This document shows positions 9,571-18,870 of a stretch of 64,000 bases of DNA, piece after piece. The notes beneath the pieces are model-generated. The model saw only the letters and a program-made list of their open reading frames with translations. It did not search any database and was not told where the DNA came from. Position numbers and translations under genes: made by a program. The stretch comes from Hydrogenedens sp964549105 (GTDB taxonomy: Bacteria > Hydrogenedentota > Hydrogenedentia > Hydrogenedentales > Hydrogenedentaceae), in the NCBI GenBank assembly GCA_964549105.1, contig CAZJTZ010000005.1:62001-126000 (forward strand), written 5' to 3'. Position 1 is the stretch's first letter. The number at the start of each line of letters is the position of its first letter.

Positions 9571-9576
9571 ATTATA
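9571..9576 (-). promoter_or_regulatory. Possible -10 box for the pilus block
   Basis: A perfect TATAAT on the minus strand, about 24 bases upstream of the pilB-type ATG at 9547. The -35 region 17 bases further up is T-rich and does not match consensus well, so this is only a candidate. It would give a very short leader that still contains the ribosome site AAAAGGAT. The 222-bp gap holds no reading frame I can support, consistent with a transcript boundary. Confidence 0.3.
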
Positions 9577-9721
9577 CTCTAACACAATTCTACCAAAAAA
9601 TCAATGTTAAAAGTGCGGATTTAGTTATAAATCCATAAAAAACATATTTAATTGTCAACAATTTACCTACCTTAGCCCTCTTCTTTAATCTTTAATATAT
9701 TATCATAACATCTCATATTAT

Positions 9722-9761
9722 ATAAACGAAAAATAAACCTCATTTACATTACAAAAATAAA
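9722..9761 (-). terminator. Weak hairpin after the T2SS operon
   Basis: Downstream of the gspM-like stop, the minus strand has AAACCT, about 20 AT-rich bases, then AGGTTT followed by ATTTTT. The stem is only six base pairs with a long loop, so this is a weak candidate for an end of the T2SS transcript. The intergenic space (9548-9769) otherwise shows nothing. Confidence 0.25.
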
Positions 9762-9769
9762 GGTTTTTC

Positions 9770-10285
9770 TCACTTCAAAGTGACCAGGGTTAATTCACAA
9801 TCAATCCCCTTTCCGCTTTGATTGGGTTTTAATTTTTCCATTTTATACACAGCCACTAAATATGAGTCAGAATAAATACGCCTTAGAAAATCTGAAAATC
9901 GTTTTAGCGAAACCCCTTCTAATCTAATTTGCAACATCGGTTGACGGGGGCTATTACCGGCATGAGCCTTATAATTATCTAACTTTGCCTTATCAGTCAA
10001 TTGGGTTTCTTTTAATAATTGGTTAACATAAGAAAAAAAATCGAAGTTTGCAGGTCTTTTGTTTATTATGTCAAACAACATTTCTTGTGTTTTTAAACTT
10101 TCTTCTTGTTCTTTCTTTAACTTCTCAACCATCTGTAATTGGCTATGCACTTGATTTAACTCACTCTTGGACTGCAAGTATTTCTTATAGGGTCCCCTAT
10201 GTAGATAAATTACCATGCCTATCACTGCCATAAAACTAATAATCATGGTAATAAGGTAAATGCGGTCAACTATAGTTTGTTTCAT
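9770..10285 (-). CDS. gspM: T2SS assembly protein GspM / PilO-like
   Basis: A 171-residue bitopic membrane protein. A transmembrane helix lies at about residues 8-28, followed by a coiled coil (about 35-70, KSELNQVHSQLQMVEKL) and a small ferredoxin-like periplasmic domain ending in LTLVTLK. That layout is shared by GspM and PilO. It follows the GspL/PilM-N gene by 22 bp with AGGAGC as ribosome site. In the T2SS it stabilises GspL and links the ATPase to the pseudopilus. Sequence conservation in this family is low, so the assignment rests on architecture and gene order. Confidence 0.72.
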   Translation of the reverse strand: MKQTIVDRIYLITMIISFMAVIGMVIYLHRGPYKKYLQSKSELNQVHSQLQMVEKLKKEQEESLKTQEMLFDIINKRPANFDFFSYVNQLLKETQLTDKAKLDNYKAHAGNSPRQPMLQIRLEGVSLKRFSDFLRRIYSDSYLVAVYKMEKLKPNQSGKGIDCELTLVTLK

Positions 10286-10307
10286 TTATTTTGCTCCTAC
10301 ATCTTGA

Positions 10308-11807
10308 TTATTTATCTTCATCTCTTGTGGAACTTTCTTTTTTGCTCTCCGATTTTTCCTCTGCTGAAGGTAAAGACTTTTGAGGTTTTTGGATACGAAT
10401 GGCAAAACTGGTCAGATTGCCCTGGGCACTAAGTTCAGGGTCATCTGTAATGTTGAAATAACTAACTTTCTTCAATTCAGAAATGGCTTGATTTATAAAT
10501 GCGGAATCGCTGGTAGTTCCCTGAATGCGAATCCACCAACTCTGGACATCGGGCGAACTTAAACGGATTTCATTAATATTTACCTTATCCGAAGGTAATT
10601 TTTCCGCAATAGCATTAAGAATATCTAAAAGAGGAGGGTCAAAAAAAGGAGTCAAATTAATATTCTCATCTAACCCTTTTTCCTGATTGATGCTATCTAT
10701 CTCCTGCGTTAATTCATCCACAGTCATTTTATACAAATTGGTATGTACCATGTTATTTAAGGTCAACTGTTGAAGAAAAAATGCACAACAAACAAGACCC
10801 GTTAAAATTAAACAATTGGTAAATATAAGATATTTGGATAGAGAAGGTAAATATGAATTTAGACTCTGTTCTTCTTTTAACAAGTTAAAGGAGAAATACG
10901 GGTCTAATGCAATACCTGCAACACCTACCAGAGTGTTCCACGAGGCAAGTGTTTCTGAATCCTCTGCTTTCATAGCGTCCGCATAACGAATCGTTTGTGA
11001 TAAAGAAACAGGTTCCACCTCTATCTTAATCAGTCGAGAAAAAATGCCCAATTCTTCTCCCGATAGTGGTAATCCCCCTATCTCTAATTTTTCTATTCCT
11101 TCTTCTCCCTTCCAACGAGCAAAAAATGCCCTTAAACTATTTTGCACTTCCTTCGCAAAGACATCAGGATTCTCATAATAATCCTGAAGCCCTAACACAA
11201 GATGACGAATAAAAACCAACTTTCCCGCATAAGTAATTGCAATAGTAGAAAATTTTTTATCAACCAATAAAGCAGATTTTAATTTATTTGTTTGTTTACT
11301 TGATTTCTCCCAGAGATAGACCAGACCTAAAGAATTAATAATAGCGGTTTCAGGTTTAGCAGAAAATTCATCCAGATAACGAATATAATCTTGTATATGC
11401 TGTTTCCGAACACCAAGGGTTAAAACTTCTGTCTCTTTTTTTGTCTCATTTACTACTATAAAATCAAGAATTAATTCTTCAATAGGAAATGGAATATGAG
11501 GTTCCAGTTCAAAACGCAGGGCCGAAACAACTTTTTTTAATCCACGAAATGGGACAGACAGTGTACGAACAATACTTACCGAGCACGGGACGGAAAGTGC
11601 AAAACAGGAGGGCTTATATTTTAATTGTTTGAATGCACTTTCAAACGCTGTTAAGACAAGTTCATCTCTATTCGTTTCCTCTACCCCTTCCGAAACTATT
11701 GGTATTTCTATCTTTTGAAGAAGTTCTAGATACTTTCCTTTGCCTTGAACTGTTGCCAATCGAACAATATCTTCACCAATTTCAACAGATGTTACAATAT
11801 TTCCCAT
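10308..11807 (-). CDS. gspL: T2SS assembly protein GspL, PilM-PilN type
   Basis: A 499-residue protein with an actin-like cytoplasmic domain (about 1-300; opening VTSVEIGEDIVRLATV is PilM-like), a single transmembrane helix near 322-345 and a periplasmic PilN/GspL-like domain (about 350-460). The tail from 465 is charged and low-complexity (KSLPSAEEKSESKKE). It recruits the assembly ATPase to the inner membrane. It is effectively a fused PilM-PilN, and no separate PilM, N, O or P genes appear in the pilus block further down. It lies 40 bp after gspK with AAGGA before the ATG. Confidence 0.8.
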   Translation of the reverse strand: MGNIVTSVEIGEDIVRLATVQGKGKYLELLQKIEIPIVSEGVEETNRDELVLTAFESAFKQLKYKPSCFALSVPCSVSIVRTLSVPFRGLKKVVSALRFELEPHIPFPIEELILDFIVVNETKKETEVLTLGVRKQHIQDYIRYLDEFSAKPETAIINSLGLVYLWEKSSKQTNKLKSALLVDKKFSTIAITYAGKLVFIRHLVLGLQDYYENPDVFAKEVQNSLRAFFARWKGEEGIEKLEIGGLPLSGEELGIFSRLIKIEVEPVSLSQTIRYADAMKAEDSETLASWNTLVGVAGIALDPYFSFNLLKEEQSLNSYLPSLSKYLIFTNCLILTGLVCCAFFLQQLTLNNMVHTNLYKMTVDELTQEIDSINQEKGLDENINLTPFFDPPLLDILNAIAEKLPSDKVNINEIRLSSPDVQSWWIRIQGTTSDSAFINQAISELKKVSYFNITDDPELSAQGNLTSFAIRIQKPQKSLPSAEEKSESKKESSTRDEDK

Positions 11808-11847
11808 CTATATTCCTTTTTGGGTTGATTAAAATTCTTTTTTCACA

Positions 11848-13131
11848 CTATTTTATAACTTTCCAATCGAGAATTCGGAATGGCTCAGGTGGCAAACCAT
11901 TTTGATTTCGAGTCGTTGTGGTAGAAGTTGTCCCACTTTGTTTACTGCTGGTCAAATTCTGTGATTGAGTTTTATTCGTGCTGTTTGAATTGGTTCCTAT
12001 GTTTGTATTACTTCCTGAGGATAACCAATCTTCCATTCCTAATGGATTACGGAATACATACGCTTCAATCCTCACCATCCTATTTTGATATAGGCCATCG
12101 CCACAAATACGGAAAGCGTTACTACGCAAAGTAAAAATTTGTCCTGCTCTTACATACCTCCCCCTTGAACTGGTAGTATTTTGGGAGGTAGAACTAAAGG
12201 TAGGCTTTGTTGTATTTGCGGGATTTGTTCTCTGTGTGGTTGGTGATTTAGGTAAAAAGCCATAAGCATCTAATTGACTTAAATCTGTAAACGGTTGAGT
12301 ATGTGCATCATCATAAATCCTTTGTCCCAATCCCAAATCCGCAGGATTCCCAGTAAATCCTGCAGTAATGGCGGCTATTACATCAGGTTGAGCAGAATTA
12401 ATGTTTATTCTTCCCTGCCAATCACCATGGACCGTTAAATATTCCGATAAGGGAAGTTGCTCTTTTTCAGTATCACCAAAATATATTTTTGGAGTAATTC
12501 CTTTAATTAAAAGCAACTCTTCAATAGAATCCATAGGTCCATTCTTACAGGGATATGGATTTTCCAGACCCATGTAATAATCGTTCTCCGCACCTTGTGG
12601 TCTCTCTGAATCTCCATCATTATAGTCCAACCAATCTAGTATAGAATCAACGATAATCTCTGGACTTGCACCTTTCCCTGTATCCCGCAAAGCAAAAAAT
12701 TCTCTCAACGCATCTACGAGAGCTGTTCGTTCTTGTGGCTCCCCACCCGATTGAGGAACCAATAACGCATTCAAATTAATTTTCCCATATTCATCGGATA
12801 TGGAAGCGTGCATAAGGGCATTGTTTAGCGGTTCGGTTGCTGCACTCATATTAAAAGAGAACAAATCAAAATCGCTATCCACAGGAGGAGCACCACTCAT
12901 CATAGAGTTCAAATTATCTTCTGCCAGGTATGCGATTCCCTTGGCTATCGCTGATTTTGCTGCCAGATAGGCTTCCAATTCCCCCTGTTGACTATAAGCC
13001 AGAGAAGCCTCAACCTCTGCTTCATATAAGAACTCAACAACAATAATCGTTAGCAAGGCAATAAACACAAGGGCAAGAATTATTGCCACACCTGCACGAG
13101 AAGTAAGTTGTATTTCTATTTTTGATTTCAT
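11848..13131 (-). CDS. gspK: T2SS minor pseudopilin GspK
   Basis: A 427-residue GspK. The leader MKSKIEIQLTSRAG is followed by the hydrophobic helix VAIILALVFIALLTIIVVEF, which lacks the F+1 and Glu+5 of other pseudopilins, as is normal for GspK, and by YEAEVEASLAYSQQGELEA. The alpha-domain contains helix-hairpin-helix-like stretches, including SIEELLLIKGIT and the NINSAQPDVIAAI motif. The C-terminus (about 345-415) is a Ser/Thr/Asn-rich tail with runs such as SGTTSTTTTRNQNG, an unusual extension. GspK caps the GspI-J-K tip complex. GAGG precedes the ATG, and gspJ ends 10 bp upstream. Confidence 0.88.
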   Translation of the reverse strand: MKSKIEIQLTSRAGVAIILALVFIALLTIIVVEFLYEAEVEASLAYSQQGELEAYLAAKSAIAKGIAYLAEDNLNSMMSGAPPVDSDFDLFSFNMSAATEPLNNALMHASISDEYGKINLNALLVPQSGGEPQERTALVDALREFFALRDTGKGASPEIIVDSILDWLDYNDGDSERPQGAENDYYMGLENPYPCKNGPMDSIEELLLIKGITPKIYFGDTEKEQLPLSEYLTVHGDWQGRININSAQPDVIAAITAGFTGNPADLGLGQRIYDDAHTQPFTDLSQLDAYGFLPKSPTTQRTNPANTTKPTFSSTSQNTTSSRGRYVRAGQIFTLRSNAFRICGDGLYQNRMVRIEAYVFRNPLGMEDWLSSGSNTNIGTNSNSTNKTQSQNLTSSKQSGTTSTTTTRNQNGLPPEPFRILDWKVIK

Positions 13132-13140
13132 ATTTAACCT

Positions 13141-14040
13141 CTACCTTCTCCGTTTAAAATTCTCTCGAACTGACGAACTATCACTTCTACTTCCTGATTT
13201 TGTTTTATTACTGTCCATTTTAAACAGAGAACCTGTATCACGGAAATGATTTGGGTCATCCATCGGTTGAACTGTACCTACTGCGGTAGGAAGCACAATT
13301 ACCAGGTCAATATCTCCTTCTCCACGGGAAGAGGCTTCACTCACCTCACCATACTCATCAAACAGATTTGCAACAATATGGACAGCCCAGGGCATCTGTT
13401 GAACCGATTGAGAATCCCACTCTTCAACCCAATCCTGCGTAATAGGGTCATAATACCAGATGTCCAGTGAAGCAAGAGGAACACTAATAACATTTATAGG
13501 TAGGGAATTTAAGTCACTTAAAACTCCCGTATCTTCATCAAGAACCAGTGGACTTTCTGTAATTGTTAAATATTGAGGTGCATTATTGGAAATCCCATAT
13601 ATATCCGTAGCAAAACCGGATAGGCCTTCCGATTCCGAATAATCCTCAAAAGAATAGGTTACTACTCTACGAACACCGGGCAAGGCCCCTGGTCCAGGCA
13701 TAGGTAGGGATGTACAAAAACGAATAGAATCTGCAGGTCCATATTGTCCAGATTCGTTTGTCCCTATAAATTCGTAACCATAAGTAGAAAAAGAAGGGTC
13801 AATATACACAGCATTAAAAGAATTGAAGAAGTGGTTAACTAAAAACCTCTGAATTCTCATCTTCTCTGCTGATAAACGGGCTAAATCTGTCCCTTTGGAA
13901 ACAGAATCCAGACCTAAATAAACGATAACCACAATAACTGACATAATCGTAAAGGCTATTAATAATTCCAGCAGAGTAAAACCCTTCATACCTTGAGAAA
14001 ATGACTGATTATTATTTTTTTTCAATTTGTAATTTAGCAT
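13141..14040 (-). CDS. gspJ: T2SS minor pseudopilin GspJ
   Basis: The start is placed at the ATG at 14040 (MLNYKLKKNNNQ), directly after the stop of gspI (TAATATG); a longer frame to 14124 would run deep into gspI. The product has 299 residues with cleavage site MKG before FTLLELLIAFTIMSVIV, Glu at +5, and a beta-rich soluble domain (GspJ-like ending in VHIVANLFDEYGEV..DLVIVLPTAV). The last 40 residues are basic and Ser-rich. GspJ forms part of the pseudopilus tip with GspI and GspK. It is longer than the usual 200-220 residues. Confidence 0.85.
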   Translation of the reverse strand: MLNYKLKKNNNQSFSQGMKGFTLLELLIAFTIMSVIVVIVYLGLDSVSKGTDLARLSAEKMRIQRFLVNHFFNSFNAVYIDPSFSTYGYEFIGTNESGQYGPADSIRFCTSLPMPGPGALPGVRRVVTYSFEDYSESEGLSGFATDIYGISNNAPQYLTITESPLVLDEDTGVLSDLNSLPINVISVPLASLDIWYYDPITQDWVEEWDSQSVQQMPWAVHIVANLFDEYGEVSEASSRGEGDIDLVIVLPTAVGTVQPMDDPNHFRDTGSLFKMDSNKTKSGSRSDSSSVRENFKRRR

Positions 14041-14041
14041 A

Positions 14042-14569
14042 TTATCTTCCAAACATGGTGTTCCCTCTGCTCGAAAAACCACTCGAACTTGTAGTAGATG
14101 TATTTGTTCGCGTAGTCCCTCCATTTCCTGCTTGATTTGAATTGCCTGTCAATTCATTTCCTTGACTTTCAACACTTAAATCGTAACAAAGGAATGTTAG
14201 ATTTTTTGTATCATTTTCTGGGGTATTTAAGGTTACATTTACAGAGTACAAAGGAATAGATGAGTCTGAACCAATTGCACTTGCAATATAATTCCATGTA
14301 TATCCCTCATAAACTGTCCCAAAATCGCCTCCCCCCTCTAACTCACCTGTTAAGACACCTACCTCTGCATTAGAACATGCTGTATAAAGTAACTGATTTT
14401 CATCTGTCTGATCTATTGTAATCTGATGAAGTTTCATCGCATTATAGTAAACATTAAAAAGCACAAAGGCGGCACCACCTAATATGGCTAAAGCAACCAA
14501 TATCTCCATCAAAGTAAAGCCCATTATTTTATTTTCATACTTTTTGCTGTATGTAACAAATAATTTCAT
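14042..14569 (-). CDS. gspI: T2SS minor pseudopilin GspI
   Basis: The start is the ATG at 14569 (MKLFVTYSKKYENKIMG), which overlaps the TGA of gspH and has AAGGGG upstream; the longer frame to 14614 lies inside gspH. The product has 175 residues. The cleavage site MG before FTLMEILVALAILGGAAFVLF carries Glu at +5. GspI nucleates the tip complex with J and K. The C-terminal 35 residues are Gly/Ser/Thr/Asn-rich (GNSNQAGNGGTTRTNTSTT), a low-complexity tail also seen on GspK and absent from standard GspI. Confidence 0.85.
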   Translation of the reverse strand: MKLFVTYSKKYENKIMGFTLMEILVALAILGGAAFVLFNVYYNAMKLHQITIDQTDENQLLYTACSNAEVGVLTGELEGGGDFGTVYEGYTWNYIASAIGSDSSIPLYSVNVTLNTPENDTKNLTFLCYDLSVESQGNELTGNSNQAGNGGTTRTNTSTTSSSGFSSRGNTMFGR

Positions 14570-15369
14570 TGTGCCCCTTCTAAAACAAAGGCTCCCGCAG
14601 ACACCGGGTCCCATACAACGGTATAGTATTCATCGTTATTGTTCCTTACATAAAAAGTAACGGGTTCTACTACTCCAAGGGAAGTAACTTGAATTTCTAC
14701 AACACCCTTAGAATACTTATTGCCACCAATAAAAACGCTTTCAATCTCTATATTTTCAGACAAACGAATAGGTGCTAAGCCGGGTTCATTTACTTCTTCA
14801 ATCACAGGCTCTGCACCATATAGATTTACATCATTTTCCTCGTCAAACAAGGAACCTACTTCATCCATCAGGCTATCTTCTTGCTTCACATTTTTTGCTT
14901 GCTCCATAAGTTTTCTCTTAACCATTTTTTCAAATCGGTCATTGATTTGCCGGTTCGCTTCTTCTGGGTCAAACCCATCGGGAAGAGGCACATTCGCCCC
15001 TCCTTCAGGTGATGAACCCATAAAAAGCATTGCCATCTGTTCGGGAGACATCCCTTGCTCTTTTATATTTTCCAAAAGACCCAACTGGTCTGTCTCTCCC
15101 TCTTCTGATTCAGGATAAGTAACTTGTAAGCAGTAATATCGTTGCTCGTTTAAATCAATCTCCACATAGAACTCGTCACCAAACAATGCAGCCGTAGACA
15201 TCACGGCTCTCCCAAAGTAAGCCAATCTTCTCGCTTCACTTTCCAATTCAGAAGACAATGCAAGCGGTAGCAAATAAGGTACGGCAAGAGTAGCCATCAG
15301 GGCGATAATAAAAATAACAATACCTAATTCAAGTAGGGTAAAACCTTTTCTCCCCCATGGTAAAGACAT
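14566..15369 (-). CDS. gspH: T2SS minor pseudopilin GspH with acidic insertion
   Basis: A 267-residue pseudopilin. The leader MSLPWGRKG is followed by FTLLELGIVIFIIALMATLAVPYLLPLAL. The C-terminal beta domain ends in VTFYVRNNNDEYYTVVWDP, typical for GspH/FimT. Between residues about 85 and 195 there is a long acidic, helical insertion rich in Glu, Met and Gln (MSPEQMAMLFMG, RFEKMVKRKLMEQAKNV, DEVGSLFDEENDV) that ordinary GspH (about 170 residues) lacks. It sits between gspG and gspI in standard order, with a 47-bp gap after gspG. Confidence 0.83.
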   Translation of the reverse strand: MSLPWGRKGFTLLELGIVIFIIALMATLAVPYLLPLALSSELESEARRLAYFGRAVMSTAALFGDEFYVEIDLNEQRYYCLQVTYPESEEGETDQLGLLENIKEQGMSPEQMAMLFMGSSPEGGANVPLPDGFDPEEANRQINDRFEKMVKRKLMEQAKNVKQEDSLMDEVGSLFDEENDVNLYGAEPVIEEVNEPGLAPIRLSENIEIESVFIGGNKYSKGVVEIQVTSLGVVEPVTFYVRNNNDEYYTVVWDPVSAGAFVLEGAQ

Positions 15370-15416
15370 AATTATAAACTATACACCTTTCATTTAAAAT
15401 TAGCATAGGAAAAGAA

Positions 15417-15812
15417 TTAATCATCACTGGAAACATCGGCATTGGCACCGCTGCCCCCAGGACTTCCGTCGGCACCGTAAGATACAATCTTAAAACTGGA
15501 ATTGCCTTCCTTCTGATAGGTATAGGGATTTCCCCATGGGTCTAAGGGAACCTTAGGTGGGTCAAGAAATTGAGCAATTTCATCAAGAGTATTAGGCAAT
15601 CGCTTATTCTTTATTCGATACATTTGAACTGCCGTTTTCATATTGCTAATTTCTGCTTTGGCTTTTGCCTGGTCCGCATCATCCAAAGCACCGAATACAT
15701 AGACACCAACAGTTGTTGCAAGAATGGCAATAATGGCAATTACTACCATCAATTCCACCAGAGTAAAACCTAACAATCTTTTCGATTTCTGCTTTGTCTT
15801 TTCATTCTTCAT
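15417..15812 (-). CDS. gspG: T2SS major pseudopilin GspG
   Basis: A 131-residue GspG of standard size. The leader MKNEKTKQKSKRLLG is followed by FTLVELMVVIAIIAILATTV with Glu at +5. The conserved C-terminal half reads LDEIAQFLDPPKVPLDPWGNPYTY and ends in VSYGADGSPGGSGANADVSSDD, containing the Ca-site region of GspG. It forms the body of the T2SS pseudopilus. GGAGGATGAAGA precedes the ATG, a strong ribosome site; gspF ends 3 bp upstream. Recognised with high confidence. Confidence 0.95.
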   Translation of the reverse strand: MKNEKTKQKSKRLLGFTLVELMVVIAIIAILATTVGVYVFGALDDADQAKAKAEISNMKTAVQMYRIKNKRLPNTLDEIAQFLDPPKVPLDPWGNPYTYQKEGNSSFKIVSYGADGSPGGSGANADVSSDD

Positions 15813-15815
15813 TCT

Positions 15816-17054
15816 TCATCCTCCAACTTGAGTGCTCATCTTTAATAAGGGTAAGAGTATCGCCAGAACTAAAAACCCGACGAAAATACCCATCACTACT
15901 ATTATAACGGGTTCAATTAATCCAACGATAGCATCAACTGTCAATCGGACATCTTCATCATAAGTATCTGCTATCTGAATTAACATATTCTCCAACTCAC
16001 CGCTTCGCTGTCCTAACTCCACCATGTTAATCATCATTGGGGGGAAAATAGCCGAGTCTTTCAATGGCTGTGCTAAATCCCTACCTTTCCGGACCCCTGC
16101 TTTAATGTCGTCCATGTGCATTTGAATAAATCGGTTGTCCATAATGCTATACACGACATCTAGAGCCGGTAACATAGTTAATCCGCTCTGAAGCATAGTT
16201 CCCAATGTCCTCGAAAATTGTGCACAAAGCGATTTTTGAAGCAAATCTCCATAAAGCGGCATCTTAAATTTCCATCTGTCCCACTTTTTTCTCCCTTCTT
16301 CACTACGAACCCATATCCGCCATAAAACAACCAGAAGGAATAGAAATCCAATAATAAATATTCCATATTTACCCATAAAAGAACTCGCTGAGATAAGAAT
16401 ATTCGTTGCAAATGGGAGTTCGGCCTCTTGTTTCTTGAAAATGGTGGTTATACGCGGAACAATTACTGTCATCATAAAGGTTATTACAGCAACAGCAAAA
16501 ATAGTCATAAAAGCGGGATAGGCAAGCGACGAGAGAATTTGTGCTTTTATTTTGGCTTGTCGGTCTAAAATATCTGCTAACCGCATTAACACCTGTTCCA
16601 GGGTTCCACCTGCCTCACCTGCATGAACCATATTTACATAAAGGGAACTGAAAATATGTGGATGTTCCGCAAGTGCATCTGCTAAATTTTTTCCTGCATT
16701 TACTTTATCTCGAACATCCAGAAGTGCTGTCTTCAAACGCTGGCGAGAAGTCTGATTCATCAACGCATTCAATGCTTCTACCAGAGGCATGCCTGCTCGA
16801 AGAAGCACGGCAAATTGCCGAGTCATCAAAGCCACATCACGAGTAGATACGCCACTTCTCACAAACCATCGTGACTTTCTACCTTCACCCCCTTCTTTAG
16901 CGTCTCTCCCATCTGTGGCTTCTTTTAAATCAGTGGGATAGAGATTCAACTCCCGCAATTTCATTCGTGCTAAGGCAGGAGAATCCGCATCAATTACACC
17001 ATGGGTAGCCTTGCCTGTCTCTTTCACTAATGCTTTATATTGATAAACAGGCAT
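15816..17054 (-). CDS. gspF: T2SS inner-membrane platform protein GspF
   Basis: A 412-residue GspF. It opens MPVYQYKALVKETGKATHG and has two T2SSF domains with VHAGEAGGTLEQVL (about 150) and VELGQRSGELENML (about 350), plus transmembrane segments near 175-195, 222-246 and 382-405. It is the cytoplasmic-membrane platform that contacts the GspE ATPase and GspL/M. It lies between gspE and gspG as in canonical operons. It is clearly paralogous to the PilC-type protein at 3502-4746. Confidence 0.93.
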   Translation of the reverse strand: MPVYQYKALVKETGKATHGVIDADSPALARMKLRELNLYPTDLKEATDGRDAKEGGEGRKSRWFVRSGVSTRDVALMTRQFAVLLRAGMPLVEALNALMNQTSRQRLKTALLDVRDKVNAGKNLADALAEHPHIFSSLYVNMVHAGEAGGTLEQVLMRLADILDRQAKIKAQILSSLAYPAFMTIFAVAVITFMMTVIVPRITTIFKKQEAELPFATNILISASSFMGKYGIFIIGFLFLLVVLWRIWVRSEEGRKKWDRWKFKMPLYGDLLQKSLCAQFSRTLGTMLQSGLTMLPALDVVYSIMDNRFIQMHMDDIKAGVRKGRDLAQPLKDSAIFPPMMINMVELGQRSGELENMLIQIADTYDEDVRLTVDAIVGLIEPVIIVVMGIFVGFLVLAILLPLLKMSTQVGG

Positions 17055-17130
17055 ACGAAATTAACCCCGTCCAATTCTCATAAAAATTACTTTCAAAAAA
17101 TTATTTATTAACATTGAAATTGCATTTCTC

Positions 17131-18870
17131 CTATACAAAGGTATCTTCAAAAATATCATCTCTTGTAACGCGAAGAACTTCTTCTAATGTGGTAAAACCT
17201 TTCAACATCTTTTCTGCCCCGTCCTCACGAAGAGTTCGCATACCTTCCTTATGTGCTTCACGCTTAACTGCATTGGAATCAGCACCGCCAAGAATCAATT
17301 CCTGTATCCTTGGACTCATCGCTAAAAGTTCAAAAATACCCATTCTTCCATAATAACCGCGTCCTGAACATTTCTGACATCCTTTTCCCCGCCATATAAT
17401 TTCAGCACGCGAATCTTGTGTTTTAATACCTAACTCTTCTAAAGGATTTCGGTCAGGTTTATAGGATTCTTTGCATTGGGGACATATCCTACGCACTAAA
17501 CGCTGCGCCTGAATTGCAATACAGGAGGAAGTAACAAGGAAAGGTTCAATACCCATATTAGTCAACCGCGTAATTGCCCCTGCACTATCGTTTGTATGGA
17601 GGGTAGCAAAAACAAGGTGCCCTGTTAATGAAGCCTGCACAGCCATTTCCGCAGTTTCCATATCACGAATTTCACCTACAAGAATAATATCCGGGTCCTG
17701 TCTCAAAATACTTCTCAATCCCGCAGCAAAGGTAAGTCCGATTTTCGGTCGAACTTGAATTTGACCAATACCTGCAATTAGATACTCAATTGGGTCTTCC
17801 AGAGTAATAATATTTTTATCTGGCGAATTAACTCTCTGCAATGAAGCGTATAGAGTTGTTGATTTTCCTGAACCCGTAGGTCCTGTGACAAGAATAATAC
17901 CATGAGAAACAGTGATAAGTTTATCAAACATCTTGTGGTCACGCTCATCCATACCTAAATCTTCAAGACTAAATAGGAAATTGCCTTTTTCAAGGATACG
18001 CAGAACAATCCGCTCTCCAAAAGCCGTGGGAAGCACAGATACACGAATATCAATTTCTTTGCCACTAAGTCGTATTTTAATACGCCCATCTTGGGGCAAT
18101 CTGTGCTCGGCAATGTTTAAACTTGCCATAATTTTTATACGCGAAATTACTGCGGCTTGCTGAGATTTTGGAATAGTGAATTTTTCATACAAAACACCAT
18201 CAATTCGATACCGCACACGGACATCTCGTTCAAAAGGTTCAATATGTATATCTGACGCTCGTTCTTTTACTGCCCCTGTAATTAACAAGTTAATTAGTTT
18301 AATAATCGGAGCCTCATTTGCAAGGTCAAGCAAATCCTTCTCACTCTCCGCATCTAAAGTATGGACGGTTGTAGCACCATCTTCCTCTGCCATTGCTATA
18401 CTGTCAATCATCTCTGCCGTATTTTGAGTCTGATTATCAAAATAAGAATCAACAATCTTTTGAACATCTGTCCGACGACATAAGACAGGCTGTACAGGTC
18501 CTCCCAGAAGTACCCGAAGGTCATCCAATGGCAATAAATTTATAGGGTCATTCAGGGCAACAAGAAATCCCTCTCCATTCTTTTTAAATGGAACCATAAA
18601 ATATTCACGGATAAAGTTTATGGGCACTTTCGTTATCAGGCTCATATCAACCTGTTGGAGGAGGTCCAATTCTATTGGAATACCAAACTGTTCACTTAAG
18701 GCTTCTAAAATATGCTCTTCCTCTACATATCCGAGGTCTAATAAAACCTCTCCTAACCGATGAGGTTTAATTTTCTGAAGTTCTAAAGCCTCTGTAACTT
18801 GCTCCGGGTGAACATAACCCTTCTGAAGCAATATCTCTCCTAACTGCATTTCAACAAGTAACTTATACAT
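17131..18870 (-). CDS. gspE: T2SS ATPase GspE
   Basis: A 579-residue ATPase. MshEN-type N-terminal domains lie at about 1-150, Walker A GPTGSGKSTT is near 328, then IITLEDPIEY, RQDPDIILVGEIRD and ATLHTNDSAGA. The zinc site is CPQCKESYKP near 459 and CQKCSGRG near 496. It drives pseudopilus assembly. The ATG overlaps the stop of gspD (TAATG), so the two are translationally coupled; an internal Met (MQLGEILLQKG) is an alternative start eight codons in. Position between gspD and gspF marks it as the T2SS ATPase among the three PilB/GspE paralogues here. Confidence 0.92.
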   Translation of the reverse strand: MYKLLVEMQLGEILLQKGYVHPEQVTEALELQKIKPHRLGEVLLDLGYVEEEHILEALSEQFGIPIELDLLQQVDMSLITKVPINFIREYFMVPFKKNGEGFLVALNDPINLLPLDDLRVLLGGPVQPVLCRRTDVQKIVDSYFDNQTQNTAEMIDSIAMAEEDGATTVHTLDAESEKDLLDLANEAPIIKLINLLITGAVKERASDIHIEPFERDVRVRYRIDGVLYEKFTIPKSQQAAVISRIKIMASLNIAEHRLPQDGRIKIRLSGKEIDIRVSVLPTAFGERIVLRILEKGNFLFSLEDLGMDERDHKMFDKLITVSHGIILVTGPTGSGKSTTLYASLQRVNSPDKNIITLEDPIEYLIAGIGQIQVRPKIGLTFAAGLRSILRQDPDIILVGEIRDMETAEMAVQASLTGHLVFATLHTNDSAGAITRLTNMGIEPFLVTSSCIAIQAQRLVRRICPQCKESYKPDRNPLEELGIKTQDSRAEIIWRGKGCQKCSGRGYYGRMGIFELLAMSPRIQELILGGADSNAVKREAHKEGMRTLREDGAEKMLKGFTTLEEVLRVTRDDIFEDTFV

